A DNA stretch of 64,000 bases from the NCBI RefSeq assembly GCF_002105285.1, contig NZ_MUHR01000006.1, positions 1 through 64,000 on the forward strand, written 5' to 3'. The DNA is from Planktotalea arctica. GTDB taxonomy: Bacteria > Pseudomonadota > Alphaproteobacteria > Rhodobacterales > Rhodobacteraceae. Each line of letters begins with the position of its first letter. Position 1 is the first letter of the stretch. Positions 19,010-27,192 of this stretch are shown here, in pieces. The position numbers were made by a program, and so were the translations under genes. The notes under the pieces were generated by a model. It saw nothing but the letters and a program-made list of their open reading frames with translations. It had not been told where the DNA came from and did not search any database.

Positions 19010-21013
19010 ATGCGCAGCAACACCAAACACGCCGGATATTTTCTTTATCACTCCATCGGGATGTATCCCGGCAAGGAGGAAGAACTGGCCGCTGCGACGG
19101 CCGAGTTTGCCGAAATATGGGCCGCGCCCGATGACAAGCAATGGGGCTATGTGCTGCTGAAGCGGCAGGATTTCATCGATTACTGGCGCCGCATTATCAA
19201 TGTGCCAAAGGGATCCACGACGACCTGTGAGAGCGTTACGGATGGCATGCACAAACTCATGCGCGCGCTGCCCGACGGCCAATTGCGCGGCAAGCGGGTG
19301 TTGGTGGCTGAGGATTGTTTCCCGTCAATGCACTTCTTGCTGGCGGGACTTGCACCAAAGATGGGCTTTACCCTCGACACGGTTCCCAAGCGCGCAGGTG
19401 CCTCATGGGTCGAACCGGATGATTTCATGGAGCAATGGGGCACGGATGTCGGCCTTGCGCTGCTGACTTGGGTCACATCAACCGCAAGCGCACGCGTTGA
19501 TCTGGAGCCATTGGTGGCGCATGGGCGCAAAATGGGCAGCATGATCGGTGTGGATATCACGCAGGCCGCTGGTCTGATCCCGTTCGATGCGATGAAGCCG
19601 AAAGTGGATTTCGTCCTCTCGACCTCGCTCAAATGGATGTGCGGCACACCGGGTGCAGGCATGCTCTATGTGGACAAGGCGCTGGCGCAAGAACTCCAGC
19701 CCGAAGCGCGCGGATGGTTCTCGCAGAACAACCCGTTTTCATGGGACCTTGATAAGTTCGAATACGCCCCCGATATTCGCCGCTTTGACAGCGGCACGCC
19801 GGGGTCGATGGCGGCGCTTGCGTCTTTGCCCGCGCTTAAATGGCACGCGGGGCAGGACCACGCAGAGCTGGCCGCGTGGAACCGCGAATTGGTCGATCTG
19901 ATCATCAAACGCGCCGATGCGCTGGACCTCACGCTGCACTCGCCGCGCGATGCGGACCGGCGCGGCGGCTCGGTCATGCTGCGCTTTCCCGACAAGGCAG
20001 AGCCAGCGGCGCTGGTTGGCGCGCTGGGCGTCGAGGGGCTATCGGTTGATTTTCGCGGGCAATTGCTGCGGCTCTCGCCGGGGAATGTGACCTCCAAAGA
20101 AACAATTAACGATGTGTTCGATCTCACGGGCGAAGTCATGGCGCGCCGTCGCCGCCGCTTTGCGGGGCAGGGCGGCGCGGGCGCGTCGATCAATATGAAG
20201 GGAAGCGATATGTCCTCTAACGATGTTCTGGGCGCTCTGGGTGCGATGCTGCTGAGCGGTGACATTAAAATCGTCGATTGTACCGCGCAGCTTGGACCCG
20301 ATACACCAATCCTGCATTTGCCCGAAGACTTCGCCAAAAACACGCCGAAGGTCGAAATTCACAAGATCAGCGAATATGATGCGGATGGGCCGTTCTTTGC
20401 GTGGAACTGGATGAAACTGGGCGAGCATTCGGGCACGCATTTCGATGCGCCGCACCACTGGATTTCCGGCAAAGATCATGCCGATGGCTATACTGATACG
20501 TTGGATGTCCAGCGCATCATGGCGCCTGTCAATGTGATTGATTGCTCTGCGGAATCGGCGGCGGACAATGATTTCCTGCTGACTGCCGAGCACGTCAAAA
20601 TCTGGGAGAGCACTCACGGCGAAATCAACCCCGGTGAATGGGTGGTGATGCGCACTGATTGGGACAAGCGCGCCCATGATGCGGCGCTGTTTCTGAATGA
20701 CGATCCCGATCCCCATGAGGACGGCAGCCACAGCCCTGGCCCGACAACCGATTGTATTGACTACCTTTTAAGCAAGGGGATCGTCGGTTGGGGCACGCAG
20801 TGCATCGGAACGGACGCGGGCATGGCGGGTAAATTCAGTCCGCCGTATCCTGCGCATAATTACCTGCACCGCGACAATTGTTTCGGCCTCGCCAGCCTTT
20901 GCAACCTTGATCAACTCCCGCCCAAGGGCGCAATGCTGATCGCTGCACCGCTTAAAATCGAACACGGCACGGGATCACCAATCAGGGCATTGGCGCTGGT
21001 GCCCAAGGGCTGA
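19010..21013 (+). CDS. Fused kynureninase-like PLP enzyme and kynurenine-formamidase-like cyclase
   Basis: One uninterrupted 667-residue frame with two enzymes. Residues 1-395 are a class V (kynureninase-like) PLP domain, with K208 in LSTSLKWMCGTPGAG, VDITQAAG at 181, and RRFDSGTPGSM and LRLSPGNVT near its end. Residues 401-667 are a cyclase/KynB-type amidohydrolase with the metal motif HSGTHFDAPHHW near 473-484. KynB-type enzymes hydrolyse N-formylkynurenine and kynureninase cleaves kynurenine to anthranilate and alanine, so the pair would catalyse successive steps. An internal ATG at 20210 has AAGGGA 6 bp upstream and could still give a separate cyclase. Substrates are inferred, and no tryptophan dioxygenase is nearby. 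Confidence 0.75.
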   Translation: MRSNTKHAGYFLYHSIGMYPGKEEELAAATAEFAEIWAAPDDKQWGYVLLKRQDFIDYWRRIINVPKGSTTTCESVTDGMHKLMRALPDGQLRGKRVLVAEDCFPSMHFLLAGLAPKMGFTLDTVPKRAGASWVEPDDFMEQWGTDVGLALLTWVTSTASARVDLEPLVAHGRKMGSMIGVDITQAAGLIPFDAMKPKVDFVLSTSLKWMCGTPGAGMLYVDKALAQELQPEARGWFSQNNPFSWDLDKFEYAPDIRRFDSGTPGSMAALASLPALKWHAGQDHAELAAWNRELVDLIIKRADALDLTLHSPRDADRRGGSVMLRFPDKAEPAALVGALGVEGLSVDFRGQLLRLSPGNVTSKETINDVFDLTGEVMARRRRRFAGQGGAGASINMKGSDMSSNDVLGALGAMLLSGDIKIVDCTAQLGPDTPILHLPEDFAKNTPKVEIHKISEYDADGPFFAWNWMKLGEHSGTHFDAPHHWISGKDHADGYTDTLDVQRIMAPVNVIDCSAESAADNDFLLTAEHVKIWESTHGEINPGEWVVMRTDWDKRAHDAALFLNDDPDPHEDGSHSPGPTTDCIDYLLSKGIVGWGTQCIGTDAGMAGKFSPPYPAHNYLHRDNCFGLASLCNLDQLPPKGAMLIAAPLKIEHGTGSPIRALALVPKG

Positions 21014-21123
21014 TTTTCCAAGTTACCTAGCAGGTATGGGTCAAGAAATTGTTAAAGGAATTGCGTGGATTTTACGGACAACGTTCGTAAAATATTTATA
21101 CCTTTCAGTTACTTCACTTGCCT
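21014..21123 (+). promoter_or_regulatory. AT-rich promoter region with an inverted repeat before the type I secretion genes
   Basis: The 110-bp gap is AT-rich compared with its surroundings. At 21069-21093 it holds a perfect 8-bp inverted repeat, ATTTTACG / CGTAAAAT, around a 9-bp spacer containing AACGTT. The repeat sits 31 bp before the ATG, where an operator for the secretion operon would be expected. The bound protein is unknown. Confidence 0.4.
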
Positions 21124-22890
21124 ATGGGCAAACGAGAGATCACAGGTCTAGCTGAATTACGCGCGGCGCGGCGCGCGGGGGCTGACCTATTGGTGCATGT
21201 CTTCGTGTTTTCGGTTTTCGTGAACCTGTTGATCCTGACGGGGCCAATATTTGCAATGCAAGTGTATGAGCGTGTGCTTGGCTCCCGCTCTGAAGAAACG
21301 CTTGTTGCGCTCATCCTGTTGGTTGGGGCGCTTTACCTCTTTATGGGGGTGTTTGAACATGTGCGCGCCCGCCTTCTTGCACGCTTCGCAGTGCGTTTTC
21401 GCGAAGCGCTCGATTCGCGGGTATTTCGTGCAAGTTTGCAGCATCGGGCATTGGAGGAGGAGACCGGCGCGCGGGCCGCGGTAGGGCTGCGCCAGCTAGA
21501 TGCGATTCAGGCCTTCGTTATATCGCCGGTAATGTTGGCCGCTTTTGATATTCTGTGGACACCGTTTTTTATCTTCGCGCTCTTCATGTTTCATCCGATG
21601 CTTGGGTGGCTTGCGTTCTTTGGCGGCGGTGCTCTTGTCCTCGCCGCGCTGCTGGGCAACCTTGTGACAAACCGCCTGACGCTTGCAGCGCAGGGCGAAT
21701 CCAATGCTGCTCATAACCTTGCCGCAAAAGCCCGCAGCTCAGACGAGATCGTGCGCTCGCAGGGGATGGGCACGGCGATAGAGCACCGTTGGCAAGCGCT
21801 TCAGAACACGGCTCTGATGCAAACGGTCTACGCCAGTGATCGCTCGGGTAGCTTTGCTGCCGCAATCAAGGCTTTTCGGCTTTTCCTGCAATCTGCGATG
21901 CTTGCGCTGGGGGCATTTTTGACCTTGCAAGGTGAGCTGAGTGCAGGGGCGATGATTGCCAGCTCGATCCTTCTCGGGCGCGCACTGGCCCCGATCGAGC
22001 AATCGGTGGGCCAGTGGCCGCATATTCAGCGCGCTGCGCAGGCATGGCATGGCCTTGGCGCTTTGCTACAGGCGTTTCCAGCGTGTAGCGCGAGGATCAC
22101 ATTACCCGATCCACCGGCCCATCTGATGTTTCATGGAGTTAGCGTGTTGGCACCGGGCACACGCCAGCCGCTCCTGTCTGGGATCACTTTCGCACTCGAG
22201 CCGGGGCAAATACTCGGGGTGATTGGCAGCAGTGGTAGCGGCAAATCCACTCTGGCCAAGGCGGTCATCGCGCTCTTGCCTCCTGCCTTGGGGGAAATCC
22301 GTTTTGGCGGGGCGAGCCTTGATCAATACGGACCCGACCAATTGGGCCGACTCGTTGGATACCTGCCTCAAAATATCACATTATTTAATGGAACCGTCGC
22401 AGAGAACATTGCGCGGATGTCTGAGGAAATTGATCTGAAAGAGGTGTTTGCTGCCGCGCAGCGGGCCAATGCTCATGACATGATTCTCGCCTTGCCGCAG
22501 GGCTATGAAACGGTTCTGAACTGCGAGAATGACCTGCTCTCTGGAGGGCAAAAACAACGCATTGCGTTGGCCCGAGCGCTGTTTGGGCATCCTGTTTTAT
22601 TGGTTCTGGACGAGCCGAGTTCTGCTTTGGACCAAGCCGGGATTGACGCTTTAGACCAAACATTGCGTGATTTTAGAAAGTCTGCGCGCTCAGTGATTGT
22701 CATGAGCCACCGCCCGCAAACGATTGGCCAATGCGATCGTTTGATCGTGCTTGGTAACGGGCGGATCAGGGCCGATGGGCTGCGCGACGAAGTCTTGAGC
22801 GCAACGCTGATAAACAGTGCTCAAGTCGGGCGTGAAATAGTGCGCGCGCAGCAAGGCGATGACGCTGTTGGGAAATGCAATGCTGCGTAA
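21124..22890 (+). CDS. Type I secretion system permease/ATPase (PrtD-like ABC exporter)
   Basis: A 588-residue inner-membrane ABC exporter with its own ATPase. The N-terminal half has about six hydrophobic segments beginning VFVFSVFVNLLILTG. The ATPase half shows Walker A GSSGSGKST near residue 370, the signature LLSGGQKQRIALARAL, Walker B LLVLDEPSSALD and the H-loop VMSHRP. PrtD/HlyB-type proteins of this size lack the peptidase domain and export C-terminal-signal proteins such as RTX proteins. The ATG at 21124 or a TTG at 21118 may start it, and neither has a clear ribosome site. It overlaps the HlyD gene by 32 bp. No TolC or substrate gene is close. Confidence 0.88.
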   Translation: MGKREITGLAELRAARRAGADLLVHVFVFSVFVNLLILTGPIFAMQVYERVLGSRSEETLVALILLVGALYLFMGVFEHVRARLLARFAVRFREALDSRVFRASLQHRALEEETGARAAVGLRQLDAIQAFVISPVMLAAFDILWTPFFIFALFMFHPMLGWLAFFGGGALVLAALLGNLVTNRLTLAAQGESNAAHNLAAKARSSDEIVRSQGMGTAIEHRWQALQNTALMQTVYASDRSGSFAAAIKAFRLFLQSAMLALGAFLTLQGELSAGAMIASSILLGRALAPIEQSVGQWPHIQRAAQAWHGLGALLQAFPACSARITLPDPPAHLMFHGVSVLAPGTRQPLLSGITFALEPGQILGVIGSSGSGKSTLAKAVIALLPPALGEIRFGGASLDQYGPDQLGRLVGYLPQNITLFNGTVAENIARMSEEIDLKEVFAAAQRANAHDMILALPQGYETVLNCENDLLSGGQKQRIALARALFGHPVLLVLDEPSSALDQAGIDALDQTLRDFRKSARSVIVMSHRPQTIGQCDRLIVLGNGRIRADGLRDEVLSATLINSAQVGREIVRAQQGDDAVGKCNAA

Positions 22891-24187
22891 CAGCGGGGTA
22901 TTGGCAAACACGCGAAAATCGCTTTTGCTTGGCTATTTTTCGCTAGCGCTTTTGATCGGTATCACTTGGTTCTGGAGTGTACAGGCAAGCATTTCGGGTG
23001 CGCTTATTGCGCCGGGGATTATTGAGGTGGAGCACAAGCGCCAGGTCGTTCAGCATCCTCAAGGCGGTGTTGTCAGCGCATTGCTGGTGCGGGATGGCGA
23101 TAGGGTAAGCGCGGGTGATGTGTTGCTCCGGTTGGACGATTCCAGGGCACGCTCGGAGTTGAGCATGGTCAACACTCAACTCTACGAAATACGAGCGCGC
23201 AAAGGAAGATTGAGCGCAGAGCGCGATGGTTTGGCGCAAATTGCGTTCAGTGCTGATTTCCTTTTGCTTGCGCGCACGCAGCCAAAGATCGCGTTGCTAG
23301 TGCAAAGCCAGACCCGCTTATTCGAAACCCGCCGCGATGCGCTTAAGCAAGAAAACGAACAAGTGCAAAACCAGATTGATCAAGTGGGCGAGCGGATAAA
23401 GGGGGTCAAAGCGCAATCAAGGGCGAACGAAGGACAAATCAGTTTGATCGTCACTGAATTGGAAAATGCACGAGGTCTGTTTGCTAAAGGCTTGATACCA
23501 GCCTCTCGCGTCTCCTCGCTGCGCCGCGAGGAGGCGCGCCTTAGAGGCTCACTTGGACAGCTTTCTGCGCAAATGGCGCAGCTCAGGGGCGATATTGCCG
23601 GTTTGAACATTGAAAAACTTCGTCTGGGCACACAGCGCCGCGAATCTGCGATTGCGGCGCTTCAAGAGCTTAACACGCGAGAAAATGAGTTGGCGCAACG
23701 CGCGATTGCGCTGCAGGACCTGTTGTCGAAAATGCACGTGCGGGCACCGGTGTCCGGGGTGATCCATGGCAGCACAATTTTTGCGCTGCAATCGGTGCTC
23801 TCCCCCGCTGCTCCGATCATGTTCATTATTCCGCAGGATCGCGCCATGCTTGTATCCGCGCGGATCGAAACGGTGGATATCGATCAGGTTTTTGAGGGGC
23901 AGAACGTCAGTTTACGCTTTAGTGCTCTTGATCCTCGCGAGGCCCTTGAAATAGTCGGGCATGTGCAGCGTATTTCGGCTGATGCGATAAAAGATGTGGC
24001 GTCGGGTCGGTCGTACTATCAAGTCGATGTGCAACTAAGCCCTGCGGAATTGGGGAAATTACGCGGCCAGAAACTTGTCCCCGGCATGCCGGTGAGTGCT
24101 TTTATCAAGACCTATGAACGCTCACCGCTCAGCTATTTGATGGGGCCTATAATCGAATATTTCAACAAAGCGTTTCGCGATGCCTGA
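22859..24187 (+). CDS. HlyD-family type I secretion membrane-fusion protein
   Basis: A 442-residue periplasmic adaptor. A single membrane segment (LLLGYFSLALLIGITWFW, about residues 22-39) is followed by the biotinyl-lipoyl half IIEVEHKRQVVQHPQGGVV. A long coiled coil spans about residues 95-285 (LKQENEQVQNQIDQVGERIK). The returning half VRAPVSGVIHG and the PrtE/HlyD tail YYQVDVQL and LVPGMPVSAFIKT complete the fold. It would connect the upstream ABC exporter to an outer-membrane TolC protein encoded elsewhere. The start lies inside the exporter gene, indicating coupled translation. Confidence 0.88.
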   Translation: MTLLGNAMLRNSGVLANTRKSLLLGYFSLALLIGITWFWSVQASISGALIAPGIIEVEHKRQVVQHPQGGVVSALLVRDGDRVSAGDVLLRLDDSRARSELSMVNTQLYEIRARKGRLSAERDGLAQIAFSADFLLLARTQPKIALLVQSQTRLFETRRDALKQENEQVQNQIDQVGERIKGVKAQSRANEGQISLIVTELENARGLFAKGLIPASRVSSLRREEARLRGSLGQLSAQMAQLRGDIAGLNIEKLRLGTQRRESAIAALQELNTRENELAQRAIALQDLLSKMHVRAPVSGVIHGSTIFALQSVLSPAAPIMFIIPQDRAMLVSARIETVDIDQVFEGQNVSLRFSALDPREALEIVGHVQRISADAIKDVASGRSYYQVDVQLSPAELGKLRGQKLVPGMPVSAFIKTYERSPLSYLMGPIIEYFNKAFRDA

Positions 24188-24474
24188 GCGCAGAAATGCC
24201 GGTGTAATCCGCACTGGGCGCGAGCTGCGTGGATCATTGATGAACGCTGGCACCGTCACTGATTACTCGTGAGACAGATATTTCTCGCCCGGTAAATCAT
24301 CCGCTAAGTGGCCAATTTGGTCATCACGAATCCATGTGTTGAACCCGCATCCGTTTGAGCGCGCGCTGCTACAATGATTCTTGCGCAGAGTATGTTGGCT
24401 TGCGGGTGCGAGTGAAACGGCAATACCTGTCGAAGTGCCTGATTTGTATAAATCGCAGATTAAGGCAAGTCAGA
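24188..24474. other. Intergenic stretch left of the integrated element
   Basis: No gene, RNA or repeat that I can support. It is host DNA between the secretion operon and the original downstream flank of tRNA-Asn. Short frames on both strands lack start signals and coding character. Confidence 0.5.
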
Positions 24475-24504
24475 GAAAAAGGGGCTAGCGCAGGCTAACC
24501 CCTT
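24475..24504 (-). terminator. Displaced terminator of the original tRNA-Asn transcript
   Basis: On the minus strand, GGGGTTAGC pairs with GCTAGCCCC (one mismatch) and is followed directly by TTTTT. It lies 7 bp beyond the 3' tRNA remnant in the attachment site, the usual place for a tRNA terminator. The integration has moved it about 10.6 kb away from the intact tRNA-Asn. Confidence 0.65.
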
Positions 24505-24510
24505 GAATTC

Positions 24511-24561
24511 TTTGGCTCCGACGGTAGGGATCGAACCTGCGACCAATTGATTAACAGTCAA
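24511..24561 (-). repeat. attL: 3' half of tRNA-Asn left by integration
   Basis: These 51 bp match 35111-35161 at all positions but one (G at 24539 versus A at 35139). They contain the 3' part of tRNA-Asn from the anticodon arm to CCA. The mismatch would break a T-stem base pair in this copy, consistent with drift in a remnant no longer used as tRNA. Confidence 0.92.
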
Positions 24562-24688
24562 AATTCTGTAGCAAACGCTAAATAACACTGCGAAACACAT
24601 TTCTCATAAAAACATGATGATAGTCAGAGGTTTGAGGAGTTTTGACTAACCTTTGTTATCTCCAGATAACACGCTATAACACATGAAA

Positions 24689-24708
24689 GTGTTACCCGTG
24701 TGTTACCC
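24689..24708 (+). promoter_or_regulatory. Left integrase arm-type repeats (GTGTTACCC x2)
   Basis: GTGTTACCC occurs at 24689-24697 and again at 24700-24708, an 11-bp repeat distance of about one helical turn, just before the integrase start. The same GTTACCC core recurs at the far end of the element (35026-35094). Placement near both attachment sites fits arm-type binding sites of the tyrosine integrase. Confidence 0.5.
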
Positions 24709-24719
24709 TTGGAGACCAA

Positions 24720-25982
24720 TTGAGCATGCCAAGAGCGTTTACATCTAAGTCTGTAGAAGCCACGAAAGCAGATCCCAAACGACGCCAAGAAATCCCAGAC
24801 CCCGCTTTATCTGGCCTCTATCTAGTAGTGCAGCCCAGCGGCGCGAAATCTTGGGCACTGCGATATCGCTACAGTGGAAAGCCAAAGAAGCTTACTTTGG
24901 GCAAGTGGCCCATTATGGGCCTTGCGGATGCGAGAGCGGCAGCTTCAGAGGCATTGGACAAGGTCGAGCATGGACTAGACCCTTCGTCTGAAAAGAAAGC
25001 CACAAGAGCGGCGCGTGAGGCGGCACAGCTTTCGGAGAGAGACAAGATCAAGACATTGGTCGCTCAATATGACTTACGCCACCTTGCGACGCTCAAGAGT
25101 GGTCGGACTGTGCGCCGTGAACTAGATCGACATGTCGTTTCGGTTTGGGGAGATCGGAACGTTTATGATATTCAACGTCGCGACGTCATTGATCTGCTTG
25201 ATACGATTGCAGAGTCAGGACGTGTCGTCAGCGCCAATAGAGTGAGAGCCTACCTAAATACTTTTTTCGGTTGGTGCATCGATCGAGATATTATTCAAGT
25301 GAGCCCTGCGAACGGCGTAAAGCCAGTTGCGAAAGAGAAAAGTCGTGATCGAGTTCTAAGTGACGACGAAATACGTTGGCTTTGGAGTGCGTGTGAGATT
25401 GAAGGGCAACCTTGGGGGCCATTGGTGCAAATGTTGTTGCTGACTGGACAACGCTTAGGGGAAGTCGTCGGTGTCAATGACAGCGAGCTCCAAGGCGATC
25501 TGTGGCAATTGCCAAGTGTTCGGACTAAAAATGGCCGCCCACATGACGTTCCATTGTCTCGCTCTGTCGTGGAACTGTTGAGCGGTATGTCACGAGTTGA
25601 AGGAACGGCAGGGCTGTATCACACGACCACTGGTCAAACGCCTATGAGTGGATTTGACAAAGGTCGAAACCGCATTTCTAACAGGATGATTGAGGTCGCT
25701 CGGGTTGAAAGGAATGAAGTGGTCGAGATACCACATTGGACTTTCCATGATCTGCGCCGCACGGCTGCGACTGGCATGGCTCGAATTGGTATTCCCGTCA
25801 GGATAACTGAGGCGGTGCTAAACCATGTTTCCGGCACTGGCGGGGGGATTGTAGCGGTTTACCAGAGGCACGACTTTGCTGATGAGAAGCGTCAGGCTTT
25901 GGATGCGTGGGCGGATTATGTTGATCGACTGATCGACGATTTTGATGACAATGTGTTGCGCCTTCGAGAGTTCGTGCGATGA
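24720..25982 (+). CDS. int: P4-type tyrosine recombinase (integrase)
   Basis: A 420-residue site-specific recombinase. It has an N-terminal DUF4102-type arm-binding domain (residues 5-95, with YLVVQPSGAKSWALRYRY), a SAM-like core-binding domain (about 105-205) and a catalytic domain. All catalytic residues are present: R245 (TGQRLGEV), K270, H343 and R346 (FHDLRRTA), H369 (LNH) and Y381 (VYQRHDF). A TTG at 24720 has GGAG 6 bp upstream. An ATG at 24726 is the alternative. It lies next to attL and its direction points into the element, as in P4-like islands. It would integrate and excise the element at tRNA-Asn. Confidence 0.93.
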   Translation: MSMPRAFTSKSVEATKADPKRRQEIPDPALSGLYLVVQPSGAKSWALRYRYSGKPKKLTLGKWPIMGLADARAAASEALDKVEHGLDPSSEKKATRAAREAAQLSERDKIKTLVAQYDLRHLATLKSGRTVRRELDRHVVSVWGDRNVYDIQRRDVIDLLDTIAESGRVVSANRVRAYLNTFFGWCIDRDIIQVSPANGVKPVAKEKSRDRVLSDDEIRWLWSACEIEGQPWGPLVQMLLLTGQRLGEVVGVNDSELQGDLWQLPSVRTKNGRPHDVPLSRSVVELLSGMSRVEGTAGLYHTTTGQTPMSGFDKGRNRISNRMIEVARVERNEVVEIPHWTFHDLRRTAATGMARIGIPVRITEAVLNHVSGTGGGIVAVYQRHDFADEKRQALDAWADYVDRLIDDFDDNVLRLREFVR

Positions 25983-26461
25983 TTTTTGATCCAAGTCGAA
26001 AAGCTGAATTTAAGGAAGATTTACTGTTGTGGGTAAAAGGTGAAGGTTTGCCATTTGATGAAATCCTTGCAAAATACAGGATCTCCGCAGTTAAATCGGC
26101 GGTAGGGGGTGATACTAGGGAGCTTGTAGGCCTCTATGAAGGAGAATTAGCTCTAAATGATGCTGAACAAGCAATGATTTCGGACATATTGAAAGGTCAA
26201 GTCAAGGTCAGGAAAGATCAAACTAAATTGGAAGAAATGAGTTCTCTCGCGCTTTCAGAATTTTTTTATACCAATGTCGTTGGTTGGGGAAAAGAGGCCA
26301 CTGTTGCTGAGCTCCGAGAAGTTTATGGTCAGGGACGTTCGACAATCTTCGATAAGCTCAGGAAAAGTCATAAGATCGGATTTATTCAAACCGAACTATG
26401 GTACTTACGATTTCTTTTGGCGATGAGCGATGAGAAAAATAAAGATAAAACAAATGGTTAG
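25979..26461 (+). CDS. Hypothetical satellite protein downstream of integrase
   Basis: A 160-residue soluble, acidic protein with no family that I recognise. It overlaps the integrase stop by 4 bp (ATGA), so it is translated with it. The middle is predicted helical (LALNDAEQAMISDILKGQVK). The C-terminal segment ATVAELREVYGQGRSTIFDK could be a helix-turn-helix, which would make it a regulator or excision factor, but that is a guess. Base composition is more AT-rich than the host genes. Confidence 0.6.
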   Translation: MIFDPSRKAEFKEDLLLWVKGEGLPFDEILAKYRISAVKSAVGGDTRELVGLYEGELALNDAEQAMISDILKGQVKVRKDQTKLEEMSSLALSEFFYTNVVGWGKEATVAELREVYGQGRSTIFDKLRKSHKIGFIQTELWYLRFLLAMSDEKNKDKTNG

Positions 26462-26566
26462 GGAGTGGTCCGGATTTCAGCATTCAAAATCCGGACCGCA
26501 ATTCTTTTGCGTCAGCAAGATTTTTGAGATGAATAGTTAGGCAGAGAACCAACCAAGGTGTCTGTC

Positions 26567-26809
26567 ATGACCGCTGTCGAAAACCTACCCAGTGACAATC
26601 TTTCCAAAATTGAAAGTCAGCATCGTTTGATAGGTGCATCGACTGTCAGGGCCATGTTTGACGGCGTGTCAGACATGACACTTTGGCGTTGGCTCAAAGA
26701 CACTAAACTGAATTTCCCCAAACCAATCTACATGCAGCGTCGTCGTTTCTGGCGAGAGGCTGAATTGATTGAATGGATCAACAATCGCCCTCGTGAATTG
26801 GCAGAATGA
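26567..26809 (+). CDS. AlpA-family transcriptional regulator
   Basis: An 80-residue MerR/excisionase-fold protein. STVRAMFDGVSDMTLWRWLK is the HTH, NFPKPIYMQRRRFWREAELI the wing, and IEWINNRP the tail, the standard AlpA pattern. AlpA proteins switch on integrase/excisionase expression and are a hallmark of P4-like and PICI satellites. I choose the ATG at 26567, with AAGG 8 bp upstream. A GTG at 26558 would lengthen it by three residues. Confidence 0.85.
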   Translation: MTAVENLPSDNLSKIESQHRLIGASTVRAMFDGVSDMTLWRWLKDTKLNFPKPIYMQRRRFWREAELIEWINNRPRELAE

Positions 26810-26810
26810 A

Positions 26811-26840
26811 AAGAAAGCCCGCCGTTGCATCGGCGGGCTT
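26811..26840 (-). terminator. Hairpin terminator, best read on the minus strand
   Basis: AAGCCCGCCG (26815-26824) pairs perfectly with CGGCGGGCTT (26831-26840). On the plus strand it is followed by GAATG. On the minus strand it runs into TTTCTTTTC, so it best terminates a minus-strand transcript coming from 26.9-27.4 kb. It may also stop AlpA transcription. Confidence 0.6.
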
Positions 26841-27192
26841 GAATGTCAGCCGGCTTTCACGGGTTAGCCGGGGCTGACGTTCTGATGGTGCTACCGGGAA
26901 ACGGGCCAAAGCACAAGGGCAGCTATTCCGCGTTGTGCGGTCTCTCCACGCCCTAAGGCCCCTCTGCCACCCTCTGCGGCGGAGAACATGGGAGAGCGGA
27001 CTGTGCCGAGTGAAAGGCAGGTCTGACCTGATGCTGGGGCTCGTCTGAATTGAGATGGCAACATGGCGGCGGTCGGGGCGGGATGCGGGTTTTCAACCCC
27101 GCTACAGTAACCCGCTTTCTGACCGTCCACCGAGGTCTGAACTGATTGAGATAGGGTTAAGAGAGCAACGTTGAGAATGATGAGAGAGACAC
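26841..27192 (-). other. Structured GC-rich gap between AlpA and the ADP-ribosyltransferase; possible minus-strand RNA or peptide
   Basis: This 350-bp stretch has no plus-strand gene. It contains several inverted repeats: GTCAGCC/GGCTGAC (26845-26878, extended by GGCT/AGCC inside), CAGGT/ACCTG (27018-27030) and GCGGG/CCCGC (27085-27102). A minus-strand frame with a stop at 26891 is open back to 27364 and lies just before the minus-strand terminator. The position is that of the immunity/ash region in P4-like satellites, so an antisense RNA or a small protein is possible. I cannot show that it is coding. Confidence 0.3.
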
